Positions 48,652 through 57,474 of a stretch of DNA of 64,000 nucleotides are shown here, piece after piece (positions within the stretch are counted from its first letter, which is position 1; every line of letters begins with the position of its first letter). The stretch covers positions 17,751 to 81,750 of the forward strand of contig JAFXLD010000002.1 of assembly GCA_017531385.1 (NCBI GenBank), given 5' to 3'. A program made the position numbers and the translations under genes. Under the pieces are notes generated by a model. It worked only from the letters and a program-made list of their open reading frames with translations. It did not search any database and was not told the DNA's origin. The stretch comes from Clostridia bacterium. GTDB taxonomy: Bacteria > Bacillota > Clostridia > Oscillospirales > Acutalibacteraceae.

Positions 48652-50043
48652 ATGTCCGATAAAAATAACAAAAAAAACGGACTGCTGAGACACATCGGAT
48701 ACGGTGTAGGTGCGGTTGGGCTTGATCTTAGCTACGGAATGTTTTATTCCTATCTTAATAAGTATCTTACTGATGTTTTAAAACTCAGTTCCAGCTTCTT
48801 GTTGATTCTGACTCCCCTTGCCAGAATCTGGGACGGTATCAATGACCCGATGATGGGAACAATAGTTGATAACGGTAAATTCAAAATGGGAAAATACAGA
48901 CCGTGGATACTTATAGGCTCTTTTTTAAATGCAGTTATATTAGGATTGCTGTTTAACAATATTTTCGGTTTATCCGGAGCGGCTCTTTATGCATATATTG
49001 CATTTATGTATGTTTTCTGGGGAATGACCAACACGCTTGCAGATATTCCTTACTGGTCGATGGTTCCCTCTTTCACAAGCGATCCGAAAGAAAGAAGTAT
49101 TATTGCAACAATTGCGAGAACTTTTTCAGGTTTAGGACAAGGTATAGTTCAGATAGGTGCACCGATTCTTATGGGGATTGTAAGTATAACAAAAGATCCT
49201 CAAACAGGCGAAGCGGTTTATGATGCACGTACTTTTGCCGTTTTGTCAATGATCTGTGCAATTGGACTGATACTTTTCTCGACAATTAGCGTATCAACTG
49301 TCCGTGAAAAGCACAGAACGCAGGCAAATGAAAAATTCTCATTCAAGAAGATTTTTACTGTTGCAAAAAACAACGATCAGCTTCTTGTTTTCATGCTTTT
49401 CGCAATGCTTTCAAATGCCGGTTTCTATATGATTTCAGGCGTTGGAGCTTATTATTTTGATGTTGTTGTCGGTGACAGCTCAAAACAAAGCGGTTTTAAT
49501 ACATTTGGTGCTGTCGGTTCAATTCTCGGACTTGCAGTTATTCCCATAATGATGAAATTCACAACAAGACGCAGAACATATCAGTTCTCTCTTTCTCTTG
49601 CAATGGCAGGATACCTCGGAATGCTTATCTGTGCAAAAGGGGCAGACAGCATAACAGGAATGGGAATATGCTATCTTATTTCACAGATAGGTACAGCATC
49701 AATGTTTGTTTCACAGACTGTTTTCCTTGCTGATATCGTTGACTACGGTGAATACAAAATGGGATTCAGAGCAGAATCAATCACATTCTCAATGAAGGGC
49801 TTCCTTCAAAAAATGGCATATACTCTTCAGACTATCATTCTGTATTCCGGATTGTCAATTTCTCATTACGACGGAGAATTGCATTCTGCAAATCCTGCAG
49901 GTGCACACACGTCAATCAGCATAATGATGTTAGTGTTACCTATGATTCTTATGGGCTTGTCTTTGGCAGTATTTACTTTTAAATTCAAATTGAATGATAA
50001 AAAAATGCAGGAGATTACAGAAAAGCTCACAGCAAATAAATAA
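48652..50043 (+). CDS. glycoside-pentoside-hexuronide (GPH):cation symporter
   Basis: 463 residues with about twelve hydrophobic helices. The N-terminal GPH signature is clear (HIGYGVGAVGLDLSYGMFY, LARIWDGINDPMMGTIVDNG, GKYRPWILIG), as is DIPYWSMVPSFTSDPKERS. It imports a sugar or glycoside with Na+ or H+; the substrate cannot be read. ATG 48652 is set by GGAGGT at 48641-48646; an open frame extends upstream without support. It has its own promoter and terminator. Confidence 0.9.
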   Translation: MSDKNNKKNGLLRHIGYGVGAVGLDLSYGMFYSYLNKYLTDVLKLSSSFLLILTPLARIWDGINDPMMGTIVDNGKFKMGKYRPWILIGSFLNAVILGLLFNNIFGLSGAALYAYIAFMYVFWGMTNTLADIPYWSMVPSFTSDPKERSIIATIARTFSGLGQGIVQIGAPILMGIVSITKDPQTGEAVYDARTFAVLSMICAIGLILFSTISVSTVREKHRTQANEKFSFKKIFTVAKNNDQLLVFMLFAMLSNAGFYMISGVGAYYFDVVVGDSSKQSGFNTFGAVGSILGLAVIPIMMKFTTRRRTYQFSLSLAMAGYLGMLICAKGADSITGMGICYLISQIGTASMFVSQTVFLADIVDYGEYKMGFRAESITFSMKGFLQKMAYTLQTIILYSGLSISHYDGELHSANPAGAHTSISIMMLVLPMILMGLSLAVFTFKFKLNDKKMQEITEKLTANK

Positions 50044-50047
50044 ATTG

Positions 50048-50088
50048 TTGAAAATCGGTATTCTCATAAAGAAGAATGCCGATTTTTA
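50048..50088 (+). terminator. terminator after the GPH symporter
   Basis: AAAATCGGTATTCT / AGAATGCCGATTTT (one G-U) followed by T-rich sequence. Confidence 0.88.
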
Positions 50089-50098
50089 ATTAAATGAC

Positions 50099-50127
50099 TT
50101 GAATTATATTTATTTTTATGTTAATAT
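50099..50127 (+). promoter_or_regulatory. promoter of the ProX-like gene
   Basis: TTGAAT (50099-50104), 17-base spacer, TAATAT (50122-50127). Confidence 0.55.
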
Positions 50128-50160
50128 TCATCTGTCAATTTATTATAATCAGGTGAATGA

Positions 50161-50706
50161 ATGAGTATTGTCAAGTGTTCTTCACTATTTTCTTCCAGAC
50201 CTGAAGAAAAAAGATCGGAAATCGAAGAAAAAACATATGATTTTCTTGAAAAAAACAGTATTGATTTTTTAAGAATTGATCATGAGTCTGCCGAAACAAT
50301 TGAGTTATGTCACAATATTGAAAAATATCTCGGAGCAAACATCTGTAAAAATCTGTTTCTGAAAAATTCAGCAAAAACACAGTTCAGTCTGTTGCTTATG
50401 AACGGAAATACAAAGTTTGATTCAAAAGTTGTATCACATCAGATCGGCTCTTCCCGGCTCTCATTTGCATCGGAGTCTGATATGATTGATAAACTTTCTG
50501 TTTCTCCCGGATCAGTCAGCATAATGTGTCTGATAAATGATGTGAAACATGATATCAGACTGCTGATTGACAGTAGTTTGCTGGATGAAGAATACTTTTG
50601 CTGCCATCCATGCAAAAACACTTCAACTCTGAAATTCCGAACTGAGGATATATTAAACAAATTTTTACCTGCGACCGGACATTCTTATACGGTTGTGTAT
50701 TTATAA
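50161..50706 (+). CDS. YbaK/ProX-type aminoacyl-tRNA deacylase (prolyl-tRNA editing homologue)
   Basis: 181 residues. The YbaK/ProX fold shows in GANICKNLFLKNSAKTQFSLLL, the catalytic-type Lys in KFDSKVVSHQIG, LSFASESDMIDKLSVSPGSVSIM and CCHPCKNTSTLKF. Relatives hydrolyse mischarged Ala- or Cys-tRNA(Pro). The first 30 residues are extra compared with the shortest members. AGGTGA precedes the ATG. The oxidoreductase gene follows by about 25 bases, probably in the same transcript. Confidence 0.82.
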   Translation: MSIVKCSSLFSSRPEEKRSEIEEKTYDFLEKNSIDFLRIDHESAETIELCHNIEKYLGANICKNLFLKNSAKTQFSLLLMNGNTKFDSKVVSHQIGSSRLSFASESDMIDKLSVSPGSVSIMCLINDVKHDIRLLIDSSLLDEEYFCCHPCKNTSTLKFRTEDILNKFLPATGHSYTVVYL

Positions 50707-50729
50707 GAATTATGTGAAAGAATGTGGAA

Positions 50730-52013
50730 ATGATGAAAAAACCGATAACAGCTATAATTGTAGGTGGAGGGCACAGATCTTTTATATATGCAGATTATTC
50801 TCTTGAGCATCCCGATGAACTGAAGATTGTCGGTATTGCAGACCCTGATAAAGCAAGAGTAAAAGATGCTATGGAAAAATACGGTATTCCTAAAGAAAAT
50901 TGCTTTGAAACCGCACAGGAACTTGCAAAACACGGAAAACTGGCTGATGTTATTATAAACGGTACCATGGACAAAGTGCATGTAGAAACTTCTATCCCAC
51001 TTCTTGAGTGTGGATATGATATGCTTCTTGAAAAGCCCTTTGCAGTCAATAAAGAAGAAATGGAACATCTTGTTGATACCGTAAATAAATACGGCAACAA
51101 AGTCATGATCTGTCATGTTCTGAGATATTCAGAATTTTACAGAAGCATAAAAAAAGTAATTTCCGATGGTGAAATAGGCGAAATTATCAGCATTCAGCTT
51201 TGTGAAGACGTCAGTTTCCACCATTATTCAAATTCATATGTAAGAGGCAAATGGGCAAACAGCAATACAAGCGGTACTTCTATGCTTCTTGCAAAATGTT
51301 GTCATGATCTTGACATGATGATGTGGCTTGTCGGTGACCTTAAGCCCGAATTTGTAACCAGCACCGGATCGCTTATGTATTTTAATAGGAATAATGCACC
51401 GGCAGATTCCGGTGAAAGATGTATGGTTGATTGCAAATATGTTGACACCTGTAATCTTTCTGCAAGACGAGTTTATCTTGATATGCCCGGAAGATGGGAT
51501 TTCTATGTATGGCCCGAGCTTCATTCGGTATCATATGAAGAAAAATATGAATATCTGAAAAACGTCAGCCCGTACGGCAGATGTGCCTATAAATGTGACA
51601 ACAATGTTGTTGATCATCAGACGGTAATGATAAAGTTTTCAAACGGTGCTACAGGCAGCCATAACCTCACCGGTGGCTGCGCTTTTTCACAGCGTATTGT
51701 CCGCGTAATCGGCACAAAAGGTGAAATCAACGGTACTTTTGAAAGTCAGAAATTCACAGTGTCTTATGTAAATCCGCACTACAATGATGATCATATCAAT
51801 AAAGAATATGATTTATCAACAGAATGTTCTGCATCAGTCGGACACGGTGGTGGTGACCATGCACTTGTTGAAGACTTTGTTAAATATGTCAGAAATGAAC
51901 CCACATCACAATCCTGCACATCAATAAATGATTCCGTAGCAGGCCATCTTGTTGTTTTTGCAGCTGATGAATCAATGGAAAACGGCGGCATTCCGGTAAA
52001 GACAGTATTCTGA
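50730..52013 (+). CDS. Gfo/Idh/MocA-family oxidoreductase
   Basis: About 427 residues. N-terminal NAD(P)-binding Rossmann fold AIIVGGGHRSFIYADYSL (GGGHRS instead of the common GxGxxG), with the dinucleotide/substrate motif LLEKPFAVNKEE. The GFO_IDH_MocA C-terminal domain contains KCCHDLDMMMWLVGD. A cysteine-rich segment (GERCMVDCKYVDTCN and GRCAYKCDNN, about residues 225-295) could bind a metal and is seen in one clade of these enzymes. Likely a sugar or cyclitol dehydrogenase; substrate unknown. ATG 50730 or 50733 is the probable start, with only a weak GAAAG site. Confidence 0.85.
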   Translation: MMKKPITAIIVGGGHRSFIYADYSLEHPDELKIVGIADPDKARVKDAMEKYGIPKENCFETAQELAKHGKLADVIINGTMDKVHVETSIPLLECGYDMLLEKPFAVNKEEMEHLVDTVNKYGNKVMICHVLRYSEFYRSIKKVISDGEIGEIISIQLCEDVSFHHYSNSYVRGKWANSNTSGTSMLLAKCCHDLDMMMWLVGDLKPEFVTSTGSLMYFNRNNAPADSGERCMVDCKYVDTCNLSARRVYLDMPGRWDFYVWPELHSVSYEEKYEYLKNVSPYGRCAYKCDNNVVDHQTVMIKFSNGATGSHNLTGGCAFSQRIVRVIGTKGEINGTFESQKFTVSYVNPHYNDDHINKEYDLSTECSASVGHGGGDHALVEDFVKYVRNEPTSQSCTSINDSVAGHLVVFAADESMENGGIPVKTVF

Positions 52014-52030
52014 TTGTAACAATTTTTTAA

Positions 52031-52107
52031 TCCTCCCATAGAATGATATTGAAGTTCAGGCAGTAAGTTGTCTTGATTTTTCAATATTATACGGGAGGAA
52101 TTTTTTT
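52031..52107 (+). promoter_or_regulatory. structured leader sequestering the ribosome site of the Cys-rich gene
   Basis: TCCTCCC (52031-52037) pairs with GGGAGGA (52093-52099), which is the Shine-Dalgarno. Inside, ATATTGAA (52046-52053) pairs with TTCAATAT (52080-52087). T7 and the ATG (52108) follow at once. The form allows either an intrinsic terminator or masking of the ribosome site. Confidence 0.65.
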
Positions 52108-52944
52108 ATGAATGAAAATCACGATGTTTCATGCAAAAAAATAAAAGAAGCGATATGCATTGATACTGCAAGAGTATATGACTCGTGTGCCGACAAGGAT
52201 TGTCTTGCCGATATCAGAGTATATTTTACCGATATGGCACAGGAAGTAATAGATAACGCTACAAGTATAAGATGCCGCGGCGCAGAAGTAATAAATGTGT
52301 TTTCCGAAGTAGATAAAGTGCCGTTTAACAGAGGTTTTTATTCAGTTGATCTTACATTTTTCTTTTCTGTAAGTCTTGATGTTATTTCGTCACCTAATTG
52401 CCCGACAGAAACAGTTTGCGGTCTTGCAGTATTTTCAAAAAAATGTATTCTTTACGGCAGTGACGGAAACGTCAAAATTTTTACATCTGAATTTTCCGAA
52501 AACGATAACAATGAACACATCCCGATGGCAACAAGTAATCCGAGAGCAAAAATACAGGTTGCAGAACCAATCTGTCTTGATGCAAAGCTTTGCAGACCTT
52601 GTGACTGTTGCAATAACATAGTTGATGCAGCATGCGGTATTCCCCACTGTATAAAAAAACGATTTGGCGGTAACTTCTATAATACTGATAACGATAAAGC
52701 CGTCCGGGTTACAATTGGTTTGTTTACAATTGTTCAGCTTGAGAGAGATGTTCAGATACTTGTGCCGGCATACGACTTCTGTATTCCAAATAAAGAATGT
52801 TCATGCAATACAGAAGATCCCTGTGATTCATTCAGAAAAATCAAGTTCCCTGTGGGAGAATTTTTTCCACCCTCAGAAAAAGATATAGATAAAGACTGTA
52901 ATTACAACATTGGCACTGCTGCAAATTGCGGATGTTGCAAATAA
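52108..52944 (+). CDS. cysteine-rich protein of unknown function
   Basis: 278 residues with 23 cysteines (about 8%), many in pairs or short clusters: CRPCDCCNN, CGIPHC, ECSCNTEDPC and the C-terminal CGCCK. There is no signal peptide or membrane helix. The middle has beta-rich stretches (FYSVDLTFFFSVSLDV, VRVTIGLFTIVQLERDV). Cysteine-rich soluble proteins of spore formers are sometimes spore-coat or metal-binding proteins, but I see no motif that decides. It has its own structured leader and a strong terminator, so it is a single-gene unit. Confidence 0.8.
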   Translation: MNENHDVSCKKIKEAICIDTARVYDSCADKDCLADIRVYFTDMAQEVIDNATSIRCRGAEVINVFSEVDKVPFNRGFYSVDLTFFFSVSLDVISSPNCPTETVCGLAVFSKKCILYGSDGNVKIFTSEFSENDNNEHIPMATSNPRAKIQVAEPICLDAKLCRPCDCCNNIVDAACGIPHCIKKRFGGNFYNTDNDKAVRVTIGLFTIVQLERDVQILVPAYDFCIPNKECSCNTEDPCDSFRKIKFPVGEFFPPSEKDIDKDCNYNIGTAANCGCCK

Positions 52945-52948
52945 TTCT

Positions 52949-52980
52949 AAAAAATCCTCCGTTTTCGGAGGATTTTTTCA
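52949..52980 (+). terminator. terminator after the Cys-rich gene
   Basis: AAAATCCTCC-GTTTTC-GGAGGATTTT followed by TT; a strong intrinsic terminator. Confidence 0.92.
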
Positions 52981-52988
52981 TAAAACTA

Positions 52989-53017
52989 TTGACAAATTCC
53001 AATTTATGTTTTAAAAT
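52989..53017 (+). promoter_or_regulatory. promoter of the flavoredoxin-rubredoxin-rubrerythrin gene
   Basis: TTGACA (52989-52994), 17-base spacer, TAAAAT (53012-53017). Confidence 0.85.
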
Positions 53018-53023
53018 CTTATT

Positions 53024-53042
53024 AACAAGAATAATTCTTGTT
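53024..53042 (+). promoter_or_regulatory. PerR/Fur-like operator palindrome
   Basis: AACAAGAATAATTCTTGTT is a perfect 9-1-9 palindrome placed at the expected transcription start. Layout and A/T-rich 7-1-7 core resemble Fur-family (PerR) boxes, and PerR control of rubrerythrin genes is established in Clostridium. Inferred, not proven. Confidence 0.6.
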
Positions 53043-53091
53043 TAAGAATATTACTTTAAATTTTTGTAAATATAAATATGAGGTGAAATCA

Positions 53092-54261
53092 ATGGATAAG
53101 ACAGCAATGTTCAAAATAAGTTACGGATTGTTTGTTCTTACATCTGCAAATAAAAACAAACATAATGGCTGTATTATTAACACTGCAATGCAGGTAACTG
53201 ATAACCCTAACAGAATAGCTGTAACTGTCAACAAAAATAATTTTACGCATGAAATTATTGCTGAATCCGGTGTATTTAACATTTCTGTTCTTGATGAATC
53301 TGCCGGCTTTGACCTTTTCAAACATTTTGGTTTTCAGAGTGGCAGAGATACAGAAAAAATACAGACATATTCTGACATCAGTTTTTCAAAAAACGGTATA
53401 TCATATTTAAATAAATGTGCAAATGCATATATATCCGGCAATGTTTGCTCATCCGTTGATCTCGGAACTCACACAATGTTTATTGCAGATGTTACTGATG
53501 CTGAAAATTTATCATCTCTTCCCTCAATGACATATAATTATTATCATAAAAATGTTAAACCTGCACCTGCAAAAACCGAAAAGAAAGGTTGGGTTTGCAA
53601 GATATGCGGATATATTCACGAAGGTGAAGAACTTCCTGATGATTTTGTTTGTCCTATCTGCAAACACGGTGCAATTGACTTTGAACCGATAAATAAAAAT
53701 AATGAAATAAAGGAGAAAAACACAATGGAACTTAAAGGCTCAAAAACTGAAAAAAATCTTATGGCTGCTTTTGCAGGAGAATCACAGGCTTATACTAAAT
53801 ATACCTATTACGCTTCAAAAGCAAAGAAAGACGGTTATGTTCAGATAGGTAAAATTTTTGAAGAAACTGCAAAGAACGAAAAAGAACATGCAAAAATCTG
53901 GTTCAAACTTCTTCATGACGGTATGCCCGAAACTCTCACAAATCTTGCTGATGCTGCAGCAGGTGAAAACTATGAATGGACAGATATGTATGCAGCTTTT
54001 GCGGAAGATGCAAAGGCTGAAGGCTTTGACCACATTGCTTACCTCTTCAGTGAAGTTGCAAAAATTGAAAAAGAACATGAAGAAAGATACAGAAAGCTTA
54101 TCGAAAATATTGAAGGCGGACTTGTTTTCTCAAGAGATAATGATAAAATCTGGCAGTGTTCAAATTGCGGTCACATTGTAGTTGGTAAAGAAGCTCCCGA
54201 AGTATGCCCTGTTTGTGCACATCCTCAGGCATATTTTGAAATCAAAGCAGAAAACTATTGA
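53092..54261 (+). CDS. flavin reductase-rubredoxin-rubrerythrin fusion (Hrb-Rbr)
   Basis: 389 residues in three parts. Residues 1-155 are a flavin reductase-like FMN domain ([20 protein letters not shown]). Residues about 165-205 are a rubredoxin ([21 protein letters not shown]). Together these equal high-molecular-weight rubredoxin. Residues 212-389 are a complete rubrerythrin: [20 protein letters not shown], diiron ExxH in NEKEHAKIW and EKEHEERY, and a C-terminal rubredoxin ([16 protein letters not shown]). It would reduce H2O2, electrons passing from a reductase through the attached rubredoxins. ATG 53092 follows GAGGTG. A ribosome site and ATG are kept at the joint (separate entry). Confidence 0.9.
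   Translation: MDKTAMFKISYGLFVLTSANKNKHNGCIINTAMQVTDNPNRIAVTVNKNNFTHEIIAESGVFNISVLDESAGFDLFKHFGFQSGRDTEKIQTYSDISFSKNGISYLNKCANAYISGNVCSSVDLGTHTMFIADVTDAENLSSLPSMTYNYYHKNVKPAPAKTEKKGWVCKICGYIHEGEELPDDFVCPICKHGAIDFEPINKNNEIKEKNTMELKGSKTEKNLMAAFAGESQAYTKYTYYASKAKKDGYVQIGKIFEETAKNEKEHAKIWFKLLHDGMPETLTNLADAAAGENYEWTDMYAAFAEDAKAEGFDHIAYLFSEVAKIEKEHEERYRKLIENIEGGLVFSRDNDKIWQCSNCGHIVVGKEAPEVCPVCAHPQAYFEIKAENY
53709..53727 (+). promoter_or_regulatory. rbr: internal Shine-Dalgarno and in-frame ATG for free rubrerythrin
   Basis: AAAGGAG at about 53709-53715 and ATG at 53725, in frame with the fusion (633 bases from ATG 53092). The product would be a normal 178-residue rubrerythrin (53725-54261). The out-of-frame TAA just before AAGGAG suggests an ancestral stop lost by a small indel or substitution. 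Confidence 0.7.
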
Positions 54262-54278
54262 TTGTTTTATAAAAAACT

Positions 54279-54310
54279 GACGGTTGAGAATTTACTCAAC
54301 CGTCTTAATT
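54279..54310. terminator. terminator after Hrb-Rbr, shared with convergent gene
   Basis: GACGGTTGAG / CTCAACCGTC with a 6-base loop, followed by TTAATTTT; A-rich on the left side for the minus strand. Confidence 0.85.
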
Positions 54311-54685
54311 TTATGTTAATTTATTAATGTATTCACAATATACATAAATGTTCTGAATCTTTTTAGCTTCTACCCCATCATCAGTTTTTATAACTGGCTG
54401 TGTTTCGGATGGTGTTATATAACGCTTGAAAACGATTGCGCTCTGACCCGGTTCCATATGGAAAATATCGTCATATTCAAAATTTTTAATATCAATATGA
54501 AGATAATCCGTAAGAACTCTGTCAATTGTTCTGTCTGAATAACAACAGCAAACTCCGACATCAGTAAAAACTTCGATTATTGCCCGTGCTTCTTCAATGC
54601 TCATAGAGTCGATTTTGTAGGTTCCGTTACCGACAGCCAACATAGCATCATTGTCAAAAATCAGAAGAGAATTCTTTTTTTCCAT
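54311..54685 (-). CDS. DUF1874-like (STIV B116/YddF-type) small protein
   Basis: 124 residues. The layout fits the DUF1874 fold first seen in archaeal virus protein B116 and in YddF of B. subtilis ICEBs1: an N-terminal strand, a segment MSIEEARAIIEVFTDVGVCC, SDRTIDRVLTDYLHIDI, and the typical MEPGQSAIVFKRYITPSET. Function unknown; relatives are often found on viruses and conjugative elements. ATG 54685 is set by GGAGGT, 7 bases upstream. It is divergent from the BTAD regulator. An unusual CCC run sits near residue 48. Confidence 0.6.
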   Translation of the reverse strand: MEKKNSLLIFDNDAMLAVGNGTYKIDSMSIEEARAIIEVFTDVGVCCCYSDRTIDRVLTDYLHIDIKNFEYDDIFHMEPGQSAIVFKRYITPSETQPVIKTDDGVEAKKIQNIYVYCEYINKLT

Positions 54686-54737
54686 ATTGCTTACCTCCAT
54701 GTGTACTTTCTTCAAGTGTTTTTTTTCTTAATTATAA

Positions 54738-54766
54738 TTGACTTGTGTTAAAAATTTAGTTAAAAT
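54738..54766 (+). promoter_or_regulatory. promoter of the BTAD regulator-ung operon
   Basis: TTGACT (54738-54743), 17-base spacer, TAAAAT (54761-54766). Confidence 0.7.
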
Positions 54767-54796
54767 ATTAGTGTAACACGGATTGGTGGGATCAAA

Positions 54797-55540
54797 ATGA
54801 AACAAAAGAAAGTCTATATCAGTTTTTTCGGTATTCTCAGAATAAGAACTGAATACGGAATATTGACTGAAAATGAAATCAACTCCAATCAAATGAAAAA
54901 ACTGATTGCGTATCTTGTCCTTAACAGAAAAAGTCTGATCTCTGCAGATATTCTTACTGCAATTTTATGGCCACAGGGAAATGAAGATCCGTACGCAAGT
55001 TTAAGAGGACTTGTTCATCGATTAAAAAAAACACTGAAACCAATATTTTGTGATGATGATTTTATTATAGCAAAAAACGGTTCTTATATTATAAATCCGC
55101 TTTATGACCTTGTTGTTGATGCAGAACAGTTATATGTTATATCTAAATACAAAATAAGCACAACCGGTGCAAAAGCTTTTCTTGATAGTTCCTGTTATCC
55201 GTTTATTGAATCACTTGCAAATGATATATGGGGTCTGCCTGTATGTACTTATTACAACACAGGGCTTATTACATACATATGCACTGTGGTAACAAAAATG
55301 ATTAAAGATGAAGATTATGATGATGCAATAAAATATGCAACTAAGGGACTTGTAATTGATCATTTGTCTGAAGAATTGCATTTGCTTATAATTGATGCGT
55401 TGACTGAAAAAGGTTGCAGAAAACTTGCTCTGAATCATTATGAAAATACGATTAAGATGTTTCAGAATGAATACGGCACTATTCCTACAAAACATTTTTT
55501 ATCTGCAAAATACAAAATATTCAATAATAAAGAGGTGTAA
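54797..55540 (+). CDS. SARP/BTAD-type transcriptional regulator
   Basis: 247 residues. N-terminal winged helix-like DNA-binding domain (about 1-100: [54 protein letters not shown]), then a bacterial transcriptional activator domain of TPR-like helices (about 110-240: [30 protein letters not shown], then [13 protein letters not shown]). This is the SARP layout, in a short form without an ATPase. It lies 5 bases before ung and opposite the DUF1874-like gene, either of which it might regulate. Confidence 0.78.
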   Translation: MKQKKVYISFFGILRIRTEYGILTENEINSNQMKKLIAYLVLNRKSLISADILTAILWPQGNEDPYASLRGLVHRLKKTLKPIFCDDDFIIAKNGSYIINPLYDLVVDAEQLYVISKYKISTTGAKAFLDSSCYPFIESLANDIWGLPVCTYYNTGLITYICTVVTKMIKDEDYDDAIKYATKGLVIDHLSEELHLLIIDALTEKGCRKLALNHYENTIKMFQNEYGTIPTKHFLSAKYKIFNNKEV

Positions 55541-55545
55541 TTCTT

Positions 55546-56211
55546 TTGGTTAAATTTGATAATAGCTGGGACAATATACTTCAGGATGAATTTAAAAAAG
55601 AATATTATCTGAAAATCAGAAATTTTCTTGCAAAGGAATACAAAAATCCGAATTACCCGATATATCCCGATATGTACGATATTTTCAACGCATTGAAAAT
55701 TACTGATTATAATGATGTAAAAGCAGTAATTCTCGGTCAGGATCCGTACCACGGTATAGGACAAGCACACGGTTTGTCTTTTTCCGTAAAAAAAGGAATT
55801 ATGCCTCCCCCATCGCTTGTTAATATCTTTAAAGAATACAATAATGACCTGGGATATCCGATTCCACAAAGCGGAGATCTTACAAAATGGGCAGAAAACG
55901 GAGTTTTGTTGCTTAACACAGTACTGACAGTACAAGGTGGTCTTGCAGCAAGTCACAAAGGGATCGGTTGGGAAATTTTTACGGACAGAGTAATTACATT
56001 ACTGAATGAACGTGAAAAACCGATAGTTTTTATTCTCTGGGGCAGATTTGCAAGAGACAAGAAAAAGCTGATCACAAATCCGAACCACCATATTATTGAA
56101 TCAGCACACCCAAGCCCTCTTTCTGCTTACAACGGATTTTTCGGCAGTAAACCTTTTTCAAAAGCAAACAGTTATCTCGCAAACGATCCGATTGATTGGA
56201 AATTAGATTGA
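55546..56211 (+). CDS. ung: uracil-DNA glycosylase
   Basis: Removes uracil from DNA in base excision repair. 221 residues, family 1. Motifs: [21 protein letters not shown] (catalytic Asp), [19 protein letters not shown], and [20 protein letters not shown] (His loop). The start is TTG 55546 with GAGGTG 8 bases upstream. Confidence 0.96.
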   Translation: MVKFDNSWDNILQDEFKKEYYLKIRNFLAKEYKNPNYPIYPDMYDIFNALKITDYNDVKAVILGQDPYHGIGQAHGLSFSVKKGIMPPPSLVNIFKEYNNDLGYPIPQSGDLTKWAENGVLLLNTVLTVQGGLAASHKGIGWEIFTDRVITLLNEREKPIVFILWGRFARDKKKLITNPNHHIIESAHPSPLSAYNGFFGSKPFSKANSYLANDPIDWKLD

Positions 56212-56232
56212 ATTTAATATCATAATAAAAAG

Positions 56233-56278
56233 CAAAAGCACGGAAAAGTAAGACTTAATTACTAACCGTGCTTTAATT
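56233..56278. terminator. terminator between ung and metallophosphoesterase
   Basis: AAAGCACGG / CCGTGCTTT with an inner AGTAA/TTACT stem. T-tracts are short on both sides; it is weaker than the others. Confidence 0.65.
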
Positions 56279-56354
56279 ATTTAATACGTTTTTTTTAGCA
56301 AAAAAATATGCCTTGATTTTTCATTATTTCCCATAACACGGAAATAAATTAAAT

Positions 56355-57266
56355 TTAACCTAACGGATATCTGTATTCAAGTCCGTCTATCCATTCACCT
56401 GTGATAAAATCTCTTCCTCTTACAAGAATTTCATTTTCATAAACTTCTACTACAATTCCGTCACCGGGTTCATAATCAACTATTTCTGTTGAACGGGGAA
56501 GATTTATGCTGTCAACGTCACCCCATTCATAGAAGTTGTTTGTATCAAGATAATCATGTATGTGTCCGTGAATATAAAGAAGATTATCGTATTTGCATAG
56601 AAGCTTAGCCAATGCTGATGAATCATCTGCTCTCAGAAGATAAACCGGATGATGATTAAAGACAAAAACAGTTGCATTTTCGGAAGAAGCTTTATCAAGT
56701 ACACTTTCAAGCCATATAAACTGCTCATCACTCATTACAAAATCGTTGACAGAAAGATCTTCAGATGCGAGGAAAATCATATAACAGTCATTAATTACTT
56801 TATAGTAATAGGGCTTGTCGATATTATTCCACAAGTAAAATCTGTTGTTGTTTATGTAGTTTTTTCTGAATGAATCGTAATCACCCTCACCGTTGCCGAA
56901 ATCATGATTTCCTGCAGCAACAAGATTGATTTTACCGGGCCTGACTGCACTTACCGCAGTATAGAAAAACATGTTTTCCAGCACCTGTCCGTTCATGACA
57001 TTGTCACCGAGAAAAACAGCTGCATCATGATTTACACCAGCTTTGATACCGTAAAGAAGATCAGAAAAAGCAGAATAGCTATCAGGATTATTGGTTTCAA
57101 CGTGAGTGTCAGAAACAGCAGAAAAACTCATAATAAGTTCTTCGGGATTCTCAGCCTTGTAAGGTGTGCCTACCGGTTTATCTGCTATCGGAAGAATCAT
57201 CATAATCATTGTCATAAAAGTTGCAAAAAGCTGTTTGATAAAAAGAACAACAGTTGAAAGATCCAT
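56355..57266 (-). CDS. calcineurin-like metallophosphoesterase, exported or membrane-anchored
   Basis: 303 residues. A hydrophobic N-terminal segment (about 5-27) suggests export or anchoring. The two-metal motifs are in order: VSDTHVE, FLGDNVMNG, AAGNHDFGNGEGDYD, FNHHPVYLL and YIHGHIHDYL. Substrate unknown (phosphoesters, nucleotides or wall polymers). GAGGA precedes the ATG, with a consensus promoter upstream. It is the last gene on the chromosomal side of the tRNA-Trp integration point. Confidence 0.87.
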   Translation of the reverse strand: MDLSTVVLFIKQLFATFMTMIMMILPIADKPVGTPYKAENPEELIMSFSAVSDTHVETNNPDSYSAFSDLLYGIKAGVNHDAAVFLGDNVMNGQVLENMFFYTAVSAVRPGKINLVAAGNHDFGNGEGDYDSFRKNYINNNRFYLWNNIDKPYYYKVINDCYMIFLASEDLSVNDFVMSDEQFIWLESVLDKASSENATVFVFNHHPVYLLRADDSSALAKLLCKYDNLLYIHGHIHDYLDTNNFYEWGDVDSINLPRSTEIVDYEPGDGIVVEVYENEILVRGRDFITGEWIDGLEYRYPLG

Positions 57267-57300
57267 ATTGATTCCTCTTTTATAAATTTATTGTAATTTT

Positions 57301-57329
57301 ATTTTATCAATATCAATAATAATTGTCAA
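57301..57329 (-). promoter_or_regulatory. promoter of the metallophosphoesterase gene
   Basis: Minus strand TTGACA (57329-57324), 17-base spacer, TAAAAT (57306-57301). Just upstream is an 8-base direct repeat GACTTGCA (57343-57350 and 57354-57361), spaced 11 bases apart. Confidence 0.75.
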
Positions 57330-57420
57330 GAAGAATATTTTTGACTTGCATCTGACTTGCACAATCTTAATATATAATACAATAATGATATTATTTATCA
57401 AAATAATATTCAGAAATAAA

Positions 57421-57470
57421 AAAGAAAAACAGTCCTGAAATTCAGCATTACAGCGATTTCAGAACTGTTA
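57421..57470 (-). terminator. terminator of the original tRNA-Trp gene
   Basis: Minus strand AACAGTTCTGAAAT / ATTTCAGGACTGTT hairpin followed by a T-rich run, starting 5 bases after the encoded CCA of the tRNA fragment. Confidence 0.8.
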
Positions 57471-57474
57471 TTTA

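Noticed and set aside
50795-51106. Minus-strand 103-codon frame antisense to the Gfo/Idh/MocA gene.
   Set aside because: The plus strand codes a clear Rossmann oxidoreductase here; the antisense frame lacks a ribosome site and motifs.
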